A DNA stretch of 64,000 nucleotides from Amaurobius ferox (Eukaryota > Arthropoda > Arachnida > Araneae > Amaurobiidae): assembly GCA_951213105.1 (NCBI GenBank), contig OX578138.1:89940914-90004913 (forward strand), written 5' to 3'. The notes under the pieces are model-generated. The model saw nothing but the letters and a program-made list of their open reading frames with translations, made no database searches and had not been told where the DNA came from. The translations under genes were made by a program, and so were the position numbers. Below, in pieces: positions 10,226 through 23,085 of this stretch (positions are counted from its first letter, which is position 1; the number at the start of each line of letters is the position of its first letter).

Positions 10226-13200
10226 TGGGTAATATTTTATCTCAAACGTTTTATGTTTGACTTTTCTTGAAGCATAGTTGTATTTTTGCTTCAGTGTATT
10301 GAACGTGAGTAATACGAAATCTTAGTGTTTCAGATTGCCTACAACGTACAGCAATAATTTTATGTTGCGAAAACTTTGTCACTGGAGTCGCTGCTGGATG
10401 ATTTGGAAACCCTACCCCTCCTATTTCCTTCGCTGCCTGATGGGGAAATAAAATTTCGGCTTCAGTAAGTTATTTTCCGTGTTCCATACTTTAAGTCTGC
10501 AACATTTCAGTTCTGTACAGTTTTGGAGGGTGTGGAAAGACTCGGACAAGTTAGACAATTATTACATTAGACTATTACTATGCTTGTATATTATTATATA
10601 GTTATTATAGACTATTACTATAAAGTATTATATAGTTAGAATATTTCTATATATAAACACATGCTTAATTAAAAAGCTTCTTTTTATAGTTAACAAATTT
10701 ATTAAGAGAGTGAACCCCGGTTAAAATGGCCGCGATTTTAATGCGGGTGTAAGTGTTAGGTGTAGATTTGAGCTTATTGAAAACTCATCGATTCTCGAAT
10801 TACTAGCAGTAAATTTTATATTTTAAATATTTTTTTTAAATTCTTAATGTTAATAATTAATTATTTTAATTTCTTTATTTCGGACTGTATTTAATGTAAA
10901 TAATTTATTTTTTTTACTTGAATAAAAAAAATGAGAGTTTTGATTTCTGCATAAATCTAAGTAGATTTAAGTCCTTCCGATGTTGTGATTTTCCTTGGAT
11001 AGAGTCTAAAAATTGCATAAAATAAATTAAAAAAATATTGGTACTTCTAACTTATATCAGGTGAAAGAAAACAATTTTAACTTCATTTTGATGTAGCAAG
11101 TGGGTTAATTAATCTGAATATCAGGTGATTATTAGTAAACTAATTTCGCTTTTATTTAATGCCCTGAGTAACAAGCACAAATAGAAGAGAGATGGCTTAT
11201 GCTTTTCACGGGATTTCTGTGTAACGGTGTATACCTCTACCAATCAGAAGTGTAATAAGTGTTAATAGTGACAGAAGTTCGGCCGCTAACTATGCATTTC
11301 GGCCTTTTCACTGTGCTTCTCGAAAGGAGAAGTCATGACACCCCTATGATAGAACATTATGTTTTTTATAAGCATAAAAATAAAATTATCTCCGTAGGAT
11401 AAGATTTCAAATCGGAATTTAATCATAAGCAATTTCAATACGTGTGTCAAAACTTATGCTGAAATTATGCAGTAATTGCAAGTCATTTAAATTTGTATAC
11501 AAAATTCATCGTGGGTAAATGAAAATCTAAAGCGAGCTTTGCTAAACTAAGTTAATAATAAAAAATAAGCTTTGCTATCAGCTAAAAGACCCGGAAGTGG
11601 ACCACAGGTCCCTTTGACTCCTACTGTGTTTCGCGTGTAATAACTGTCAGTATGCAATTTGAAGCTTACCTGCCTCGGTAGTTTGCCCTGTTATTATTGG
11701 TGATGTATATCTCTATTAATCCCCCTTTTTGGAGCTGGTGTTCTTATTTGAACGTAAAGCAGAAATGTTTCTTTCATGACCTTCTAGTGTTCCTGATTGG
11801 TGGAATGTGTTCTTTGAATTTGTGCTCTTCACTGAATAATTGCTTCAGTGAAGACTTGCTTTTGGAAATATTAATCAAGTGATCATCTATTACTAAAAAC
11901 ACAATTTTCGTGTAAGAGCTTCCAATAATTGTGAACTACTGGAATTACATTTGAAAGAAATTTTTTTATTAAGTTCGATATTTATGTTAAAATTTAGGAT
12001 TTAGAATGTCACAGAATTTGTGAATAATTTCGGAATTGCTCGCTCATAATAAATTATAATTGAGATTGTTTAAAAACAAAGTATTTCGTAAACCAGCCAC
12101 ATGGTCAAACTCAAAATATTTTATTCCCAAAGGAGTTTGAACTTGGGTTGAGTGGAGGTAATTCTGGAATATAAATTGGTATTGTAAATTTTATATATTA
12201 TATTTGTGAAATTAATTAATTTCCAATAAAAGAATTTGACTTTAATTGTTCCATAATTAATTTACTACTATGTTCAATTCTTCCAGAATCTAAACGTAGT
12301 TGATTGTTTATTTATTAACATAATGCACTAAAATGTAAACGGTTTGAAATCATTAAGAAAAGTAATTGTGTTTTGGAAATATAATCGTGTTTTGGAAATA
12401 TAACCATGTATTGGCAAAATAATAAAGTAATAAAGTAATATTAAAAATATAAGCAATTATGAAGTTTGAAAAAATTGGAATTTGAATAATTAAAACATGA
12501 AAATTAAAAGTAAAATTGAGAAAATAAATAAAATTGAGAAAAAGTAAATTTGAGATATATTGAAACATAAAATAAAAATAAATATTAAAGTTTTAAAAAA
12601 ATGAAATATAAAGAAATAATAAAAATATCCCGACATAAACATGTTACCGTTACACGTTACCCCTACACGTTAGTCGGCTTTGTGTGTAGTACCAAGAGGG
12701 TATTATCTCTTTGCGTTTTTACTTTCCAAAAATGAAATTTCCGTTTTTTTTTTATCTTTAACATTAAAGGAAATGACGTACAAAGTAGGCTTAACTTGAA
12801 ATTCCATAACCATGAATATGATTAGAAATTGCCAGAGAGAATGTTATGATAAAGAATCCACGATAGTTTAAATTGAGGAAGTAGACAGACTTACGATTCA
12901 TCCAGCATTTTATCTAAATTGAAAATCGCAATAAAAGAAGAAATTAGAGACAATAGCAAATCGGTGTATTTACATTACTGCCCAGGAGCCAATCTGTCAA
13001 GCTATCACTGATTGACAAATAGCTGCGACGGCAACCAAGGAAAACATTAAAGTATAGGATGTATGTACGTATAATGTATGTGCTATATAGTTGCAGTTTT
13101 TCTACTAAAAACACCAATTTAAATCTGTAGAATACTGGATTTTGTATTCTGTAAACTTCTTTATTTTACAGACAACTAAATGCAGAACATAAGAACTTAG

Positions 13201-13663
13201 ATTTACAACATAATAAAACAGATTGTTTCTTAACACTGATATGTTGAGCATTAAAATAGCACTCTTTGTTTATAACGCGGCTGCTCTTATAACGCTTGTG
13301 ATTTATTTGATGTCACTCAAAACGAGAGTTATAACCTGGGTTTGCTATATACTTTAAACCCTTTTGGACGATTCAAATCACTTCTCGGGATACTTAAATA
13401 TACATTTTGGAACGGTAGCATCATAAACGTTCCTCTTAACAAATATATATTTCAAATTTATGAGTGAATAAAAGTTATCTTACACATATTAAAAACTCCC
13501 ATTTCAGTAACTTATGGTTTAAATACTAGCGTGTGATTTTAAAAGTTAAGAGTTATTAAATGTGATATATAGGCTTGTGCATAAGTTACTCTCCATTGCG
13601 CAAACATTCTTTGTAAATGTGGAATATTAACTTGACTCGTTTGGTTTGTTTGTTATAAACAAA
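10226..13663. other. long non-coding stretch, mostly AT-rich
   Basis: No gene recognised. A slightly GC-richer piece at about 11580-11720 has a minus-strand GAGGCAG/GTAAGC donor-like site but no supporting frame. At 12353-12410 a TGTTTTGGAAATATAA phrase is tandemly duplicated, and AAATTGAGAAAA repeats follow to about 12560. Otherwise low-complexity AT-rich DNA. Confidence 0.4.
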
Positions 13664-13664
13664 C

Positions 13665-13703
<39 letters not shown>

Positions 13704-14561
13704 TATATATATATTAAATATATAATACTAATATATAAAACACTAATTTATATATGTATATATATATATATATATATACGTATATATATAAGGATATAAA
13801 CAAGAAAAGAGTAGTGAGAAAGGGGGGGGGAACATATGATTTGCATATAATGGTAGGGGTGGATTGCGACACCCCTTTCCCGCTTAAAGCAGCTTTTACG
13901 ATCCGGGCAACGCTCACGTCATCAATGTAACTCAATGGTCAATCTCCCACATGTGTAAAGATAGAAGCACCCGAACGGACACAGAAGCATAGATGGAACC
14001 AAGAAAGGAAGAGATACACCCTACAATCCAACTTGAAAACACGACTTTTATAAGGGAAAGTCGCACATGCGCGAAAATACTTCAAAATGATAGAATCGCA
14101 GATATGATTACATATATGATTAAGATTGCTCGTTTAGATTCAAACAAAGTACAATTTCTTTCTTTGAAAAGTTTCCTTTCCCTTATAAAAAGTCGTGTTT
14201 TCAAGTTGGATTGTAGGGTGTATCTCTTCCTTTCTTGGTTCCATCTATGCTTCTGTGTCCGTTCGGGTGCTTCTATTTTTGCACATGTGGGAGATTGACC
14301 ATTGAGTTACATTGATGACGTGAGCGTTGCCCGGGTCGTAAAAGCTGCTTTAAGCGGGAAAAGGGTGTCAAAATCCACCCCTACTATTCTACGCAAATCA
14401 TATGGTCATTCCCGTTCTCACTTCTCCTTTCGTCTTGTTTATATCCTTATATGCCACTCTGAATGCAGAGCAGCTAAGCGCCACATCCTCGGTAGAGCTT
14501 CAATTTTCTCCTTTACTTATTTGGGAGTTCCTTTAATGATATAATGATATACTTCTTTTTA

Positions 14562-14607
<46 letters not shown>

Positions 14608-14610
14608 GAA
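13664..14610. mobile_element. long foldback element (inverted arms of about 275 bp)
   Basis: The arms 13787-14060 and 14176-14453 are near-perfect reverse complements (few mismatches; the left has a G run) with a loop of about 115 bp. Outside them, (AT)n tracts end in CTTTCTAATATA on the left (about 13665) and the inverse TATATTAGAAAG on the right (about 14598-14610), suggesting the outer ends of one foldback-type element. Bases 14454-14566 have no partner on the left. Both arms contain similar small open frames (starting MSYIDDVSVAR), which follow from the duplication and are not evidence of a protein. A transcript would fold into a long double strand. A foldback transposon or a recent inverted duplication are both possible. 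Confidence 0.7.
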
Positions 14611-15171
14611 GTAATAATAAAAATAATTAATTCAAGTAATTGTGAAATATTAACATCACCATAGAAGCAAAACCACGGCCATAATGCCGATAATAGAAAA
14701 GATCAGCACCGACCCAAATTCGAAGATTAAAACGAATTAAATTCATTTTCAGGTCTGAGTATTTAATTCTAATTAACCCAAACAAATGCCTGCTTCAGAT
14801 TGGACAATATCGCATTACTATAAATGTCCAAACTCAGACTACACGCATCAAAAGTAGAAAAAATGAAGATAAGAAACATTAGGAGAATTTGCATTATCGT
14901 GTGGCAGGAACACTTCTTCTTTCACCACGAGTATGCGATCAACCTCAGCAGTATAAAAAAATCACCGGAATGAACATGACGAAATACTACCTAGGAGGCA
15001 GTAAGAACGTTCACTGCGACACTCCCAGACCCGCCCATTGAGTCAGAGCAGGAGGCAGGATAATTACCCGTATAAGCAAAACAGAATATGAACATGAAGC
15101 AAAGATGAAAATTCTTACTAAGCAAGTGATTCATAGAAGAAATGGATAAATGAGAATGCTACTATACAACA

Positions 15172-15175
<4 letters not shown>
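14611..15175. other. non-coding DNA without recognised features
   Basis: No gene or repeat family is recognised. Composition is somewhat less AT-rich around 14930-15060, but without long frames. Confidence 0.45.

Positions 15176-15227
<52 letters not shown>
15176..15227. repeat. (AT)n microsatellite
   Basis: Uninterrupted TA dinucleotide run of about 50 bp. Confidence 0.95.
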
Positions 15228-15229
<2 letters not shown>

Positions 15230-15311
15230 CTTCATTAAATTTTGTCATTTAATATTTTGAGCCTCCAGCATTTCCCATTTCTTTTGACACACGTGCTTTT
15301 GTTGTTTGTAG

Positions 15312-15630
15312 CATATATGTAGAAACTGATAACTAAATTCTCATGTTTTATTACTTATCTCATCTTTTTAGTATACATTTAAGATCATGTTTAATTCTCT
15401 GGTATCAATGTTTTACTTTTGTTAGATATTATATTTTCAATTAATCTTTTGCGGAAATCATGTAACCTCATATATGTAGAAACTGATAACTAAATTCCCA
15501 TGTTTTATTACTTATCTCATCTTTTTAGTATAAATTTAAGATCATGTTTAATTCTCTGGTATCAATGTTTTTCTTTTGATATATATAGATATTACATTTT
15601 CAATTAATCTTTTACGGAAATCATTTAATC
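15312..15630. repeat. 157-bp direct tandem duplication
   Basis: The block starting CATATATGTAGAAACTGATA occurs at 15312 and again at 15469, period 157 bp, with the copies differing at only a few positions. The second copy gained an ATATATAGA insertion. This is a recent simple duplication of AT-rich non-coding DNA. Confidence 0.85.
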
Positions 15631-15689
15631 TTTTAAATGATATTGAACTAAGGTATGCCATGTATTTCATGTATTATCTATGTGTATGT

Positions 15690-16520
15690 CATGTATCATG
15701 TATAATGTGTGTGCGTGTCAGCGAATCTGTGGAGGTAATTTCTCACGAACGAATGGAGCGATTTACATGAAATTAGGTGCAAACATTTCAATCAGTGGAT
15801 ACTGAAAACCTATAGTTTTTAAACGAAACCGAATGTTCGAACCCCCCCCCCCCTCCCCCCAAATTTTCAAATGAGATTTTGAAAAAGTCATCAGAAAATC
15901 AAAACCTTCAATAAAGTTACATAAATATTCATTTCTTATGTAACTTTTCATTACAAAACGATTAACACAAAACATTAGAACGCTAGCATGAACTGTTCTT
16001 GAGATATTGCACATTTTCCATATACATCAAAAAATCACATACAATTTAATTTGTAACATATGTTCACTTTTCATATGTAATATTATGCAATAAATTTGTT
16101 AACATCATTCTCGTGGATCTAGTTCGTTCTATTTAAGAGAGCAGTTACTTTGTGGATAACAGTTTTGTATCTTGACGCCTATGAATTTGCCAATAGTCAT
16201 TTATCTACTGTAAGAATAATCTATTTTTCTATCCGTTACGCTTGGCGAAATTTTGGTGACTAATTTGGAGAAATATCGCCAACTTGAAGACTTAAATATT
16301 GTCAAATCGACGAAAATAACGTTAAATTAATGAAATTGACGACTAATTCATAAATATTCAGTATCTTGGAAAAATATAAGAAGCTAATATAAGAATAGCC
16401 TATTTCTCCGTCCGTAGTGCTTTGCAAAATTTTGGCGACGAGTTTGGAGGAATATAGCCAACTCGGCGACTTTTTTTAAATATTGCCAAATTGACGAAAC
16501 TATCGCTAAATAGATAAAAA
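15690..16520 (+). mobile_element. H2 repeat copy, terminal part missing
   Basis: Starts in the GT-rich tract, then reads CTGTGGAGGTAATTTCTCAC, CGAACGAATGGAGCGATT, the poly-C run (15841-15858) and the TCTCGTGGATCTAG block, and continues into the TTGGCGA-motif region. It matches, in order, the copies at 22136-24050 (opposite strand), 29388-31036 and 49706-50630. The palindromic end seen in other copies is absent. Non-coding. Class unknown, possibly Helitron-derived. Confidence 0.75.
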
Positions 16521-17282
16521 TGACACAATGGACGTGTTTCAACTGTATTGATTAATTTATTGTTTCAATATTTTGTCTTCAGTTACTTGGTATTGGTTAT
16601 TAATTCATTTTTCTAGCCAAAAAAATTATATACTGATGAAATGTTACGAAAACAAGTTCTGAAACTCAGCATATGTAAACAGAGGTCAATCGCATTTCAA
16701 CGTCTTAAAGATATTTACAGTAAACATGTTTGAAAAAAAATACCACACGCTAATCAATCAAAGAATTTGATCGATTACTTAGCGTCAAACATTTGTCATT
16801 TCCAAGGATTTCCTTTCATTGCAATGTCTTATATCATCCTTTGACCTTACAGATATAAATGGAACTTGTAGAGAACTGAAAATATTGTGAAACTAGTAAA
16901 TAATTGATGCATTCTAAGAATAATACAATAAATCAGCAGATGCGGTCTCTCTTGTCTCTTATTTCAGAGAAATACAAAAATCTCATAATGGTCAATATTA
17001 CCTAAACAATATATAATTTACCAAAATATAATTCATTGTATCCATCGGTATATAATTCGTACCCATGTAATTAGTAATCATTCTAGACGGCGTCTTAAGT
17101 ATATTGCAAGAAACAACTTACTGTTGAACTACATCTTTGACGAATGTCGAAACCCATTTATAACAAATTAGCCACTTTTCCGTAAAAGTGACACTCATTG
17201 ACAGTCCAGTGTAACGCATTTGAATTTAATTCCATTTTTAAGTGCACCATGAATTTAAACTGAAATGAATATTAATTATATA
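16521..17282. other. AT-rich DNA, no defined feature
   Basis: No gene recognised. This may be degraded repeat sequence between the H2 copy on the left and the family A copies on the right. Confidence 0.4.
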
Positions 17283-17796
17283 ACTATTCGTATACTTGTT
17301 CTTTGCACGGATAATACATTATATTGAAACTTAAAGTTCACTATCATGTGGAAATTTCAACAGTATTCTTAAAGACATTGTTATTCAAAACATTCTCTTA
17401 AAATATTTGATTTAATTATCCTAAAAAGAAGTTTAAGAATATTTTTTCTCGTTATACAAAAATGTCTTGACAGGCAGATATGCAGAATAATACATCCTGG
17501 TCTTGTTTGTAAACACATTTGCAAAATAAAAAAATTGAATCAATATACGTCAAAATGAAAGTGCTAACATTGTATTGGAAGATATAGCCGTACTTCTTAT
17601 ATTTTCGCAGATTAGAAGATATACACATACTTCAATATGAGGTTAAAAATGCTGACTAAAATAAAACAGATGGCGCAAGAAAGTAAAAATACCAATAATC
17701 CCCAAAGCTTTGAACCCGAAAGCCGTAATTGATGCATTCCAGTCAAAAATGCTATTTACATTACATGTATTTTATATACATTTATTTATTATATAC
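17283..17796 (+). mobile_element. family A repeat, diverged 5' copy
   Basis: Begins with a diverged version of the family A head (CTTGTTCTTTGCACGGATAA) followed by GAAACTTAAAGTTCACTATC and the AGAAGTTTAAGAATAT block, in the same order as the copies starting at 17806 and 19746. It ends where the next head begins, so copies abut or are nested. No coding potential. Confidence 0.65.
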
Positions 17797-19200
17797 TAGC
17801 AGCATACCCGTTCTTCGTACGGAGTATATATTATAAAGAAACTTGAAATTCATAATCATGCCCAAATTCTTATAGTATACTAAATGACATGTTTAATCAA
17901 AATATTCTGTTAAAATATTTAATATAATGCTCCTAAAAAGAAGTTTAAGAATCTCTGTTCTCGCTATATAAAATTATCTTCATGGACATATCTGAAGAAT
18001 AAAACATCTTGGACCCCTTATGTAAGCAAATATAAAAAAAAATATGGAATTGAATCAATATATGCAAAATAAAAGCGTTAAAATTGTATGGGACCCGTAC
18101 TAATTATATACGCGAATATTAGAAAATATAACCTGTATTAGTAGATTACATGTATAAATTGAAAATACCAATAAACCCGTAATCTTTAAATCTGAAGACA
18201 GTCATTTATTCCAATATATGTCAAAATTAAAGTGCTAAAATTATATGGGAAGATATACACGTACTACTTATAATGTCCGATTATTAGTAGAAGATTACCC
18301 GTTTTGCAATATGAGTCTCAAATGTTTTTTGGTAAAATACAACAGACGACGTAATAAATTGAATATATAATTAATCCCCGTAATCTTCATACCAGAAGAC
18401 TGTACTTGATTCCAATATATGTGCCAATATATGTCAAAATATATGCCAATATACCTGTACTACTTATATTCTCGTAGGTTAGAAGATATACCCGTGCATT
18501 CCTAGAAGATTACTCGTACAACGTACAATATGCGTGTGTCAGCAATTTTTGCCGCAATAAAACAATGGCGTAATAACTTAAAAATATCAATAATCACTGA
18601 ATCAATAATTCCGGAAAATATCAATAATAATAATGTTTAAACCTGAAGAGTATAATTGATATTATCCAGTCCAAAATGAAATGGCAATGAAATTTATTTT
18701 ATATACATATCTTCATTATTCAAATCGGAAAAAATTTAATAAAAATCGTCTGCCGCATAAACACATTGGATTTAAATCCGTTGCTAAGCGACATGATATC
18801 ATTTGCTTCAAATAAATTGGTAGAAAAAATATCGTCTAAATAGTTATATTTCTATGGAAAATTTGGCGACAGTTTCGTCAAATTAGCGACATTTTAAAAA
18901 ATCGCCAAATTTATCGCCAAGTGGGAATGTAGAACTGACAGTTCCACTTTGCGACAAATTGACGAAATATCATCACAATACTATCCCCTAACAAAAACAA
19001 TTAATATCATTTATGTAGCGCAATTTTATCAATTTCAAGATATTTTTATAGATTTGAAAAATTTTTTATCAATTTGGTGACATTTTAAAAATTCGCTAAA
19101 TGTATTACTAAGTAGGATGGTTGGTCTGACAGATAAATGCTAACCAAACATCATTTCAGTACTCTCTTCTAACAAAACAAAAAAAAATTCCATTGATATG
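17797..19200 (+). mobile_element. family A repeat copy
   Basis: The head ACTAGCAGCATACCCGTTCT then CGTACGGAGTATATA is followed by the AAGAAACTTGAAATTCATAA block and several reiterated modules of 'agaagatatacccgt' type. The later part (18840-19120) runs into TTGGCGACA-type motifs. The 'ACTAGC...ACCCG' head style is common to arthropod non-autonomous Helitron/Helentron-like repeats, so I suspect that class without proof. No transposase or helicase remnants. Confidence 0.6.
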
Positions 19201-19745
19201 TAGAAGACCCAAGCCACACGACCAACCCGAAGGTTTATGGCAGCTGTTTGTGTGTCGTTTATATCAATTTGGCGACATTTCCGTCAATTTGGCAAAGTTT
19301 AAGAAAAGTTGTCAAATTAGCGATATCCCTCCAAATTCGTAGCTTTGAATTTGCAGATCTGAATGAAACATTCTTATCCCGTTTCAATATACTAAATGAA
19401 AACACTACAATTGTATTAGAAGATATACCCGCTCTACTCTTTTTCTGTTTCAACAATCGGCTATATGAATTTATTGGCTAATCACAATATATGAGTTTAG
19501 TAGCTAAATACGATATAAGCTTGAAAACTCTTTGCCAAAATAAATGAAATTGATGTACGCAGACAGCAATTAATATAATTAAAAGAAAAATCAAACCGTC
19601 CATTCATAAGATATACTTTTATATCCATTTATCCATTTATTTATTATTTAAATCGAAAAAAAATAATAAAAACATTAACAAACACATTTAATTTAATTGC
19701 GATGCCGAGCAACATGATATATCCTCCTAAAATGTTAAAATTTAT
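19201..19745 (+). other. degenerate TTGGCGA-motif and AT-rich DNA
   Basis: Contains degenerate copies of a TTGGCGACATTTCCGTCAAT motif at about 19268-19330, then AT-rich sequence resembling family A interior. No gene. Confidence 0.4.
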
Positions 19746-21161
19746 TAACCACTAACAGCACACCCGTTATTCGTACGGAGTGTATAATTTAAAGAAACTT
19801 ATAGTTCGCAATCATGTGCAAATTCTGTTAAAATATTAAATTTATTGCTCCTAAAGAGAAGTTTAAGAATATATGTTCTCACTATGCAAAATTATCTTCA
19901 CGATCAGATCTGAAGAATAAAACATCCTGCCCCCTTTTGTAAGCAAATTTACAGAAGAAAAAAATAGGAATTGAATGAATATATGCAACCCCGTACTAAT
20001 TATATTGTCGCAGATCAGAAAATATGCCAATGTGTTAGTAGAAGATTACCCGTATTACAATATGCGTCTCAAAAATATTTGCCAAAATAAAAGAGATGAC
20101 GTAATAAATTGAAAACATCAATAATATCCGTACTCTTTATACCAGAAGGTCGTAATTGATTCCAATATATGCCAATATATATCAAAACATATGTCAATAT
20201 ACCTGTACTACTTATATTCTCGTAGATTAAAAGATATACACGTGTATTTGTAGAAGATTCGTACAACATACAATATATGAGTTTAAACAATTTTTGTCAT
20301 AATAAAATAATTGCATAATAACTTGAAAATATCAATAATCCTTGAATCAATAATCCCCGAAAATATAAATAATAATAATTTTTAAACCTGAAGACCGTAA
20401 TTGATATTATCCAGTCAAAAATGCTATAAGAAAAATCAAATCGTTCTTTTCTAAAATATATTTTTATATCCAATTTTTTATTATTCAAATCGAAAAAATA
20501 ATTATTAAAATTAACAGACAGATTTAATTTAATTGCGTTTCTGAGTAACATGATATAAGATAGAATCTTATAACATGTAAAATATGTCATGTCTTATAAC
20601 ATAAACTGCGAAATTAAATAACGATTTTGATTTCTCTACACTTCTCATTGTTCCGCAAAAGCTTGTTTTAAATAAACCATGAACCATGGAGATAGATTTC
20701 CCCTTTAAATCATGTTTCAAACAATTCATTTTTTCAGAAAGTGACTAATTAACGCAAAAAATCTCCCATCAAACTCAGAGATTAAATTTTAATTCACTTT
20801 CAAACGATTTTTAAGCTTTTCGTTTGGATAAACCACGGAGTTAGGGAGTAGAACTCCTAGGAAAAAGTTCCGTTTTTCATTAATATCTCGACAACCCCAG
20901 GTCTTAGAAACTCGAAACTTGGACAAAATTTATGGGGGGATATTTCAAGGCTATTTACCAAATTTCATTAAATTCGGTTCAGCCGTTTTTCCGTGATGAT
21001 GAGACAAACGAAAATTTCGTTTTTTATTAATATCTCGAGAACCACTGGTCGTAGAAACTCAAAACACAGATATAATTTTAAGTGGGGCTATTTCTGGGCT
21101 ACCCACAAAATTTCATCAAATTCGGTTCAGCCGTTCTCCCGTGATGGTGTGACAAACAGAC

Positions 21162-21200
<39 letters not shown>

Positions 21201-21222
21201 TTTTCATTTTTATTTATATAGA
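19746..21222 (+). mobile_element. family A repeat copy with GACA tract and tail
   Basis: The head at 19746 (CACACCCGTTATTCGTACGG) starts a copy that runs through the same ordered blocks and ends in a (GACA)n tract at 21151-21200, followed by the tail TTTTTATTTATATAGAT. Near the end a 147-bp module (TAATATCTCGA...TTCGGTTCAGCCGTT...GTGATGATGAGACAAAC) occurs twice, at 20881 and 21028. This is the most complete family A copy here. No protein coding. Confidence 0.65.
21151..21200 (+). repeat. (GACA)n microsatellite in family A
   Basis: GACAAACAGACAGAGAGACA followed by pure GACA repeats, about 50 bp. It occupies a fixed position just before the family A tail. Confidence 0.95.
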
Positions 21223-21339
21223 TATCATAAAATATTTAATAAAAATCGTTTGCTGTATAAACATATTGGATGTAATTCAGTTGCGGGAAAATGTCGTCTG
21301 CATAATGCTATCTTTATAAAAGGTTTAATTATACGTTTT

Positions 21340-21530
21340 TTTATCACTATCTAGACAAGCCCTATTCCTAGGAACTTGACGCATTTACTAAGTTTTAAGT
21401 GGGGCTATTCCAAAGCTACCCATAAAGTTTCATGAAATTCGGCGCAGCCTTTCTTCCGTGATGATGAGAAAAACACACAGAGACACAAATAAATAAACTG
21501 ATTTACAATTTTATTTATATAGATTAAAAT
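21340..21530 (+). mobile_element. family A 3'-end fragment
   Basis: Repeats the family A 3' module (GGGGCTATTCCAAAGCTACC, then GAAATTCGGCGCAGCC, then CCGTGATGATGAG) with an ACAGAGACACAAATAAATAA tract in place of the GACA tract. It ends with the same TTTATTTATATAGAT tail. A solo 3' end, probably a truncated copy. Confidence 0.65.
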
Positions 21531-22135
21531 TAATTATTTGAGTAAAATAACTGGTAAATTTACTGAGTCAGAAAATAGTGTCTATAAAAATCCTCATAAA
21601 TAATCTTTTATAATAGAACAGAGACTTCACAAAGGAACTCCCAATGACATGTGGCAGTGTGGACAAAACTTACCAAAGAAAGATTATTTCACAGCATTTT
21701 GGTCATGTAACTGCTGGGTTGCCTTGAGAAATAGTATAAATGTGATTGAGTTGACAATACACCTCGCACCACAGTAACAACTTTAACAACACAAACAGTT
21801 TAATGTCCTTGACGAACTCTTTGTCTCTGACGAGCACACTTATTCATTCCGTCTTCCATGTTCCCAGTGTTAGGAAAATATCGCATTAGATCATAAATTC
21901 TTATATGGTATATATCTAATGGCAACTATTTTTCCTGGAGTCCAAATAACTTCAAACAGATTTTCTATTCAAAAGATACCAATATCAAAGTAAAATTGAT
22001 TCATCAACTGATTCATCATAATATTTAAATTTCTCTACATGATCAGGTGTACAATCGCGTGACTAAAGTTTTGTTTGGAATTGTTCTTTGAGCTCGCCCA
22101 TATCTGCGACGTCTAATTAGGAATACAAAAAAATT
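21531..22135. other. non-coding DNA without recognised features
   Basis: No gene or repeat family recognised. Confidence 0.45.
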
Positions 22136-23070
22136 TGATGTAGGTAGCACATGACTTTCCTTATAATGCAATGAATTTACTACATTTACAGTAAAAAACC
22201 ATTAGGTTATTATTATAGTAGATACTTATATTTTATTCAAGATATTGAATTTTCGTCAATTAGTCGTCATTTTCATTGATTAAAAGTCATTTTTATCCAT
22301 TTGGCGAGATTTAAAAAAACCCGCCAAGTTGGCGACATTCTGTGGAATTTGTCGCTAAAATCTCGCCAATGTTATGGACTGATAAATATTCTTATAGCAG
22401 ATAAAAGACTATTGGCGTTAAAATACAAAAGTATTACTCAAACTACCTTTTCTCATGAATGGAACGACCTAGATCCACGAGAATGATGTCACCAAATTTA
22501 TCGCATGATATTACATATGAAAGTGAACATGTTTCTCAAGCGTTAATATTTTCTTAATTTATGGAATTTTTTGATACATTCATTTAAAAAATGCGCAATA
22601 TATCAAGAATGGCTCAAGATAGCATTCTAAAGTTTATGTCAATCATTTTCTAAGGAAAAATTAAATAAGCAATATCTTCTATTAGCGTAACTTTATTAAA
22701 TGTTTTGATTTTTTGATAATTTTTTCGAAATTGCACTCGAAAATTTATGGAATTTCTGAACATATGATTGTGTTTAAAAACTAACAGGCTTCCAGTATTC
22801 ATAAATTGCAATTTTTGTACCGAATTTCATTGGCATCGCTCCATTTGTTCGTGAGATATCGTCTAAAACGACTCACTGATACATACACACAAAAACACAC
22901 GAACATACATACACACACACACGCACACACACACACATACACACACACATCACCTCAAAAATGTCCGGTTCGTGATCAGGGATGTTTGAAACGTGCTCTC
23001 CCGTAGAAAACTCGAATTCGAATTTTCGACCACATTACAATACTTTTCTTATACAGTATATGTATATAAG
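22136..23070 (-). mobile_element. H2 repeat copy 1 of a head-to-tail pair
   Basis: On the minus strand it starts at the palindromic end (ACATATACTGTATAAG) near 23070, then the CGAAAATTCGAATTCGAG block, a GT tract (22885-22948 as CA on the plus strand) and the CGAACAAATGGAGCGATG block. It ends in the ATAAGGAAAGTCATGTGCT end at about 22136. The next H2 copy (23086-24050) follows in the same orientation after about 15 bp. Non-coding. Confidence 0.75.
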
Positions 23071-23085
23071 TAAAAAAAAAAGAAT

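Noticed and set aside
13714..14544. A gene encoding the MSYIDDVSVAR-type peptide.
   Set aside because: It appears once in each arm of the foldback, runs into microsatellite or unrelated sequence, and shows no domain; it is explained by the inverted duplication.
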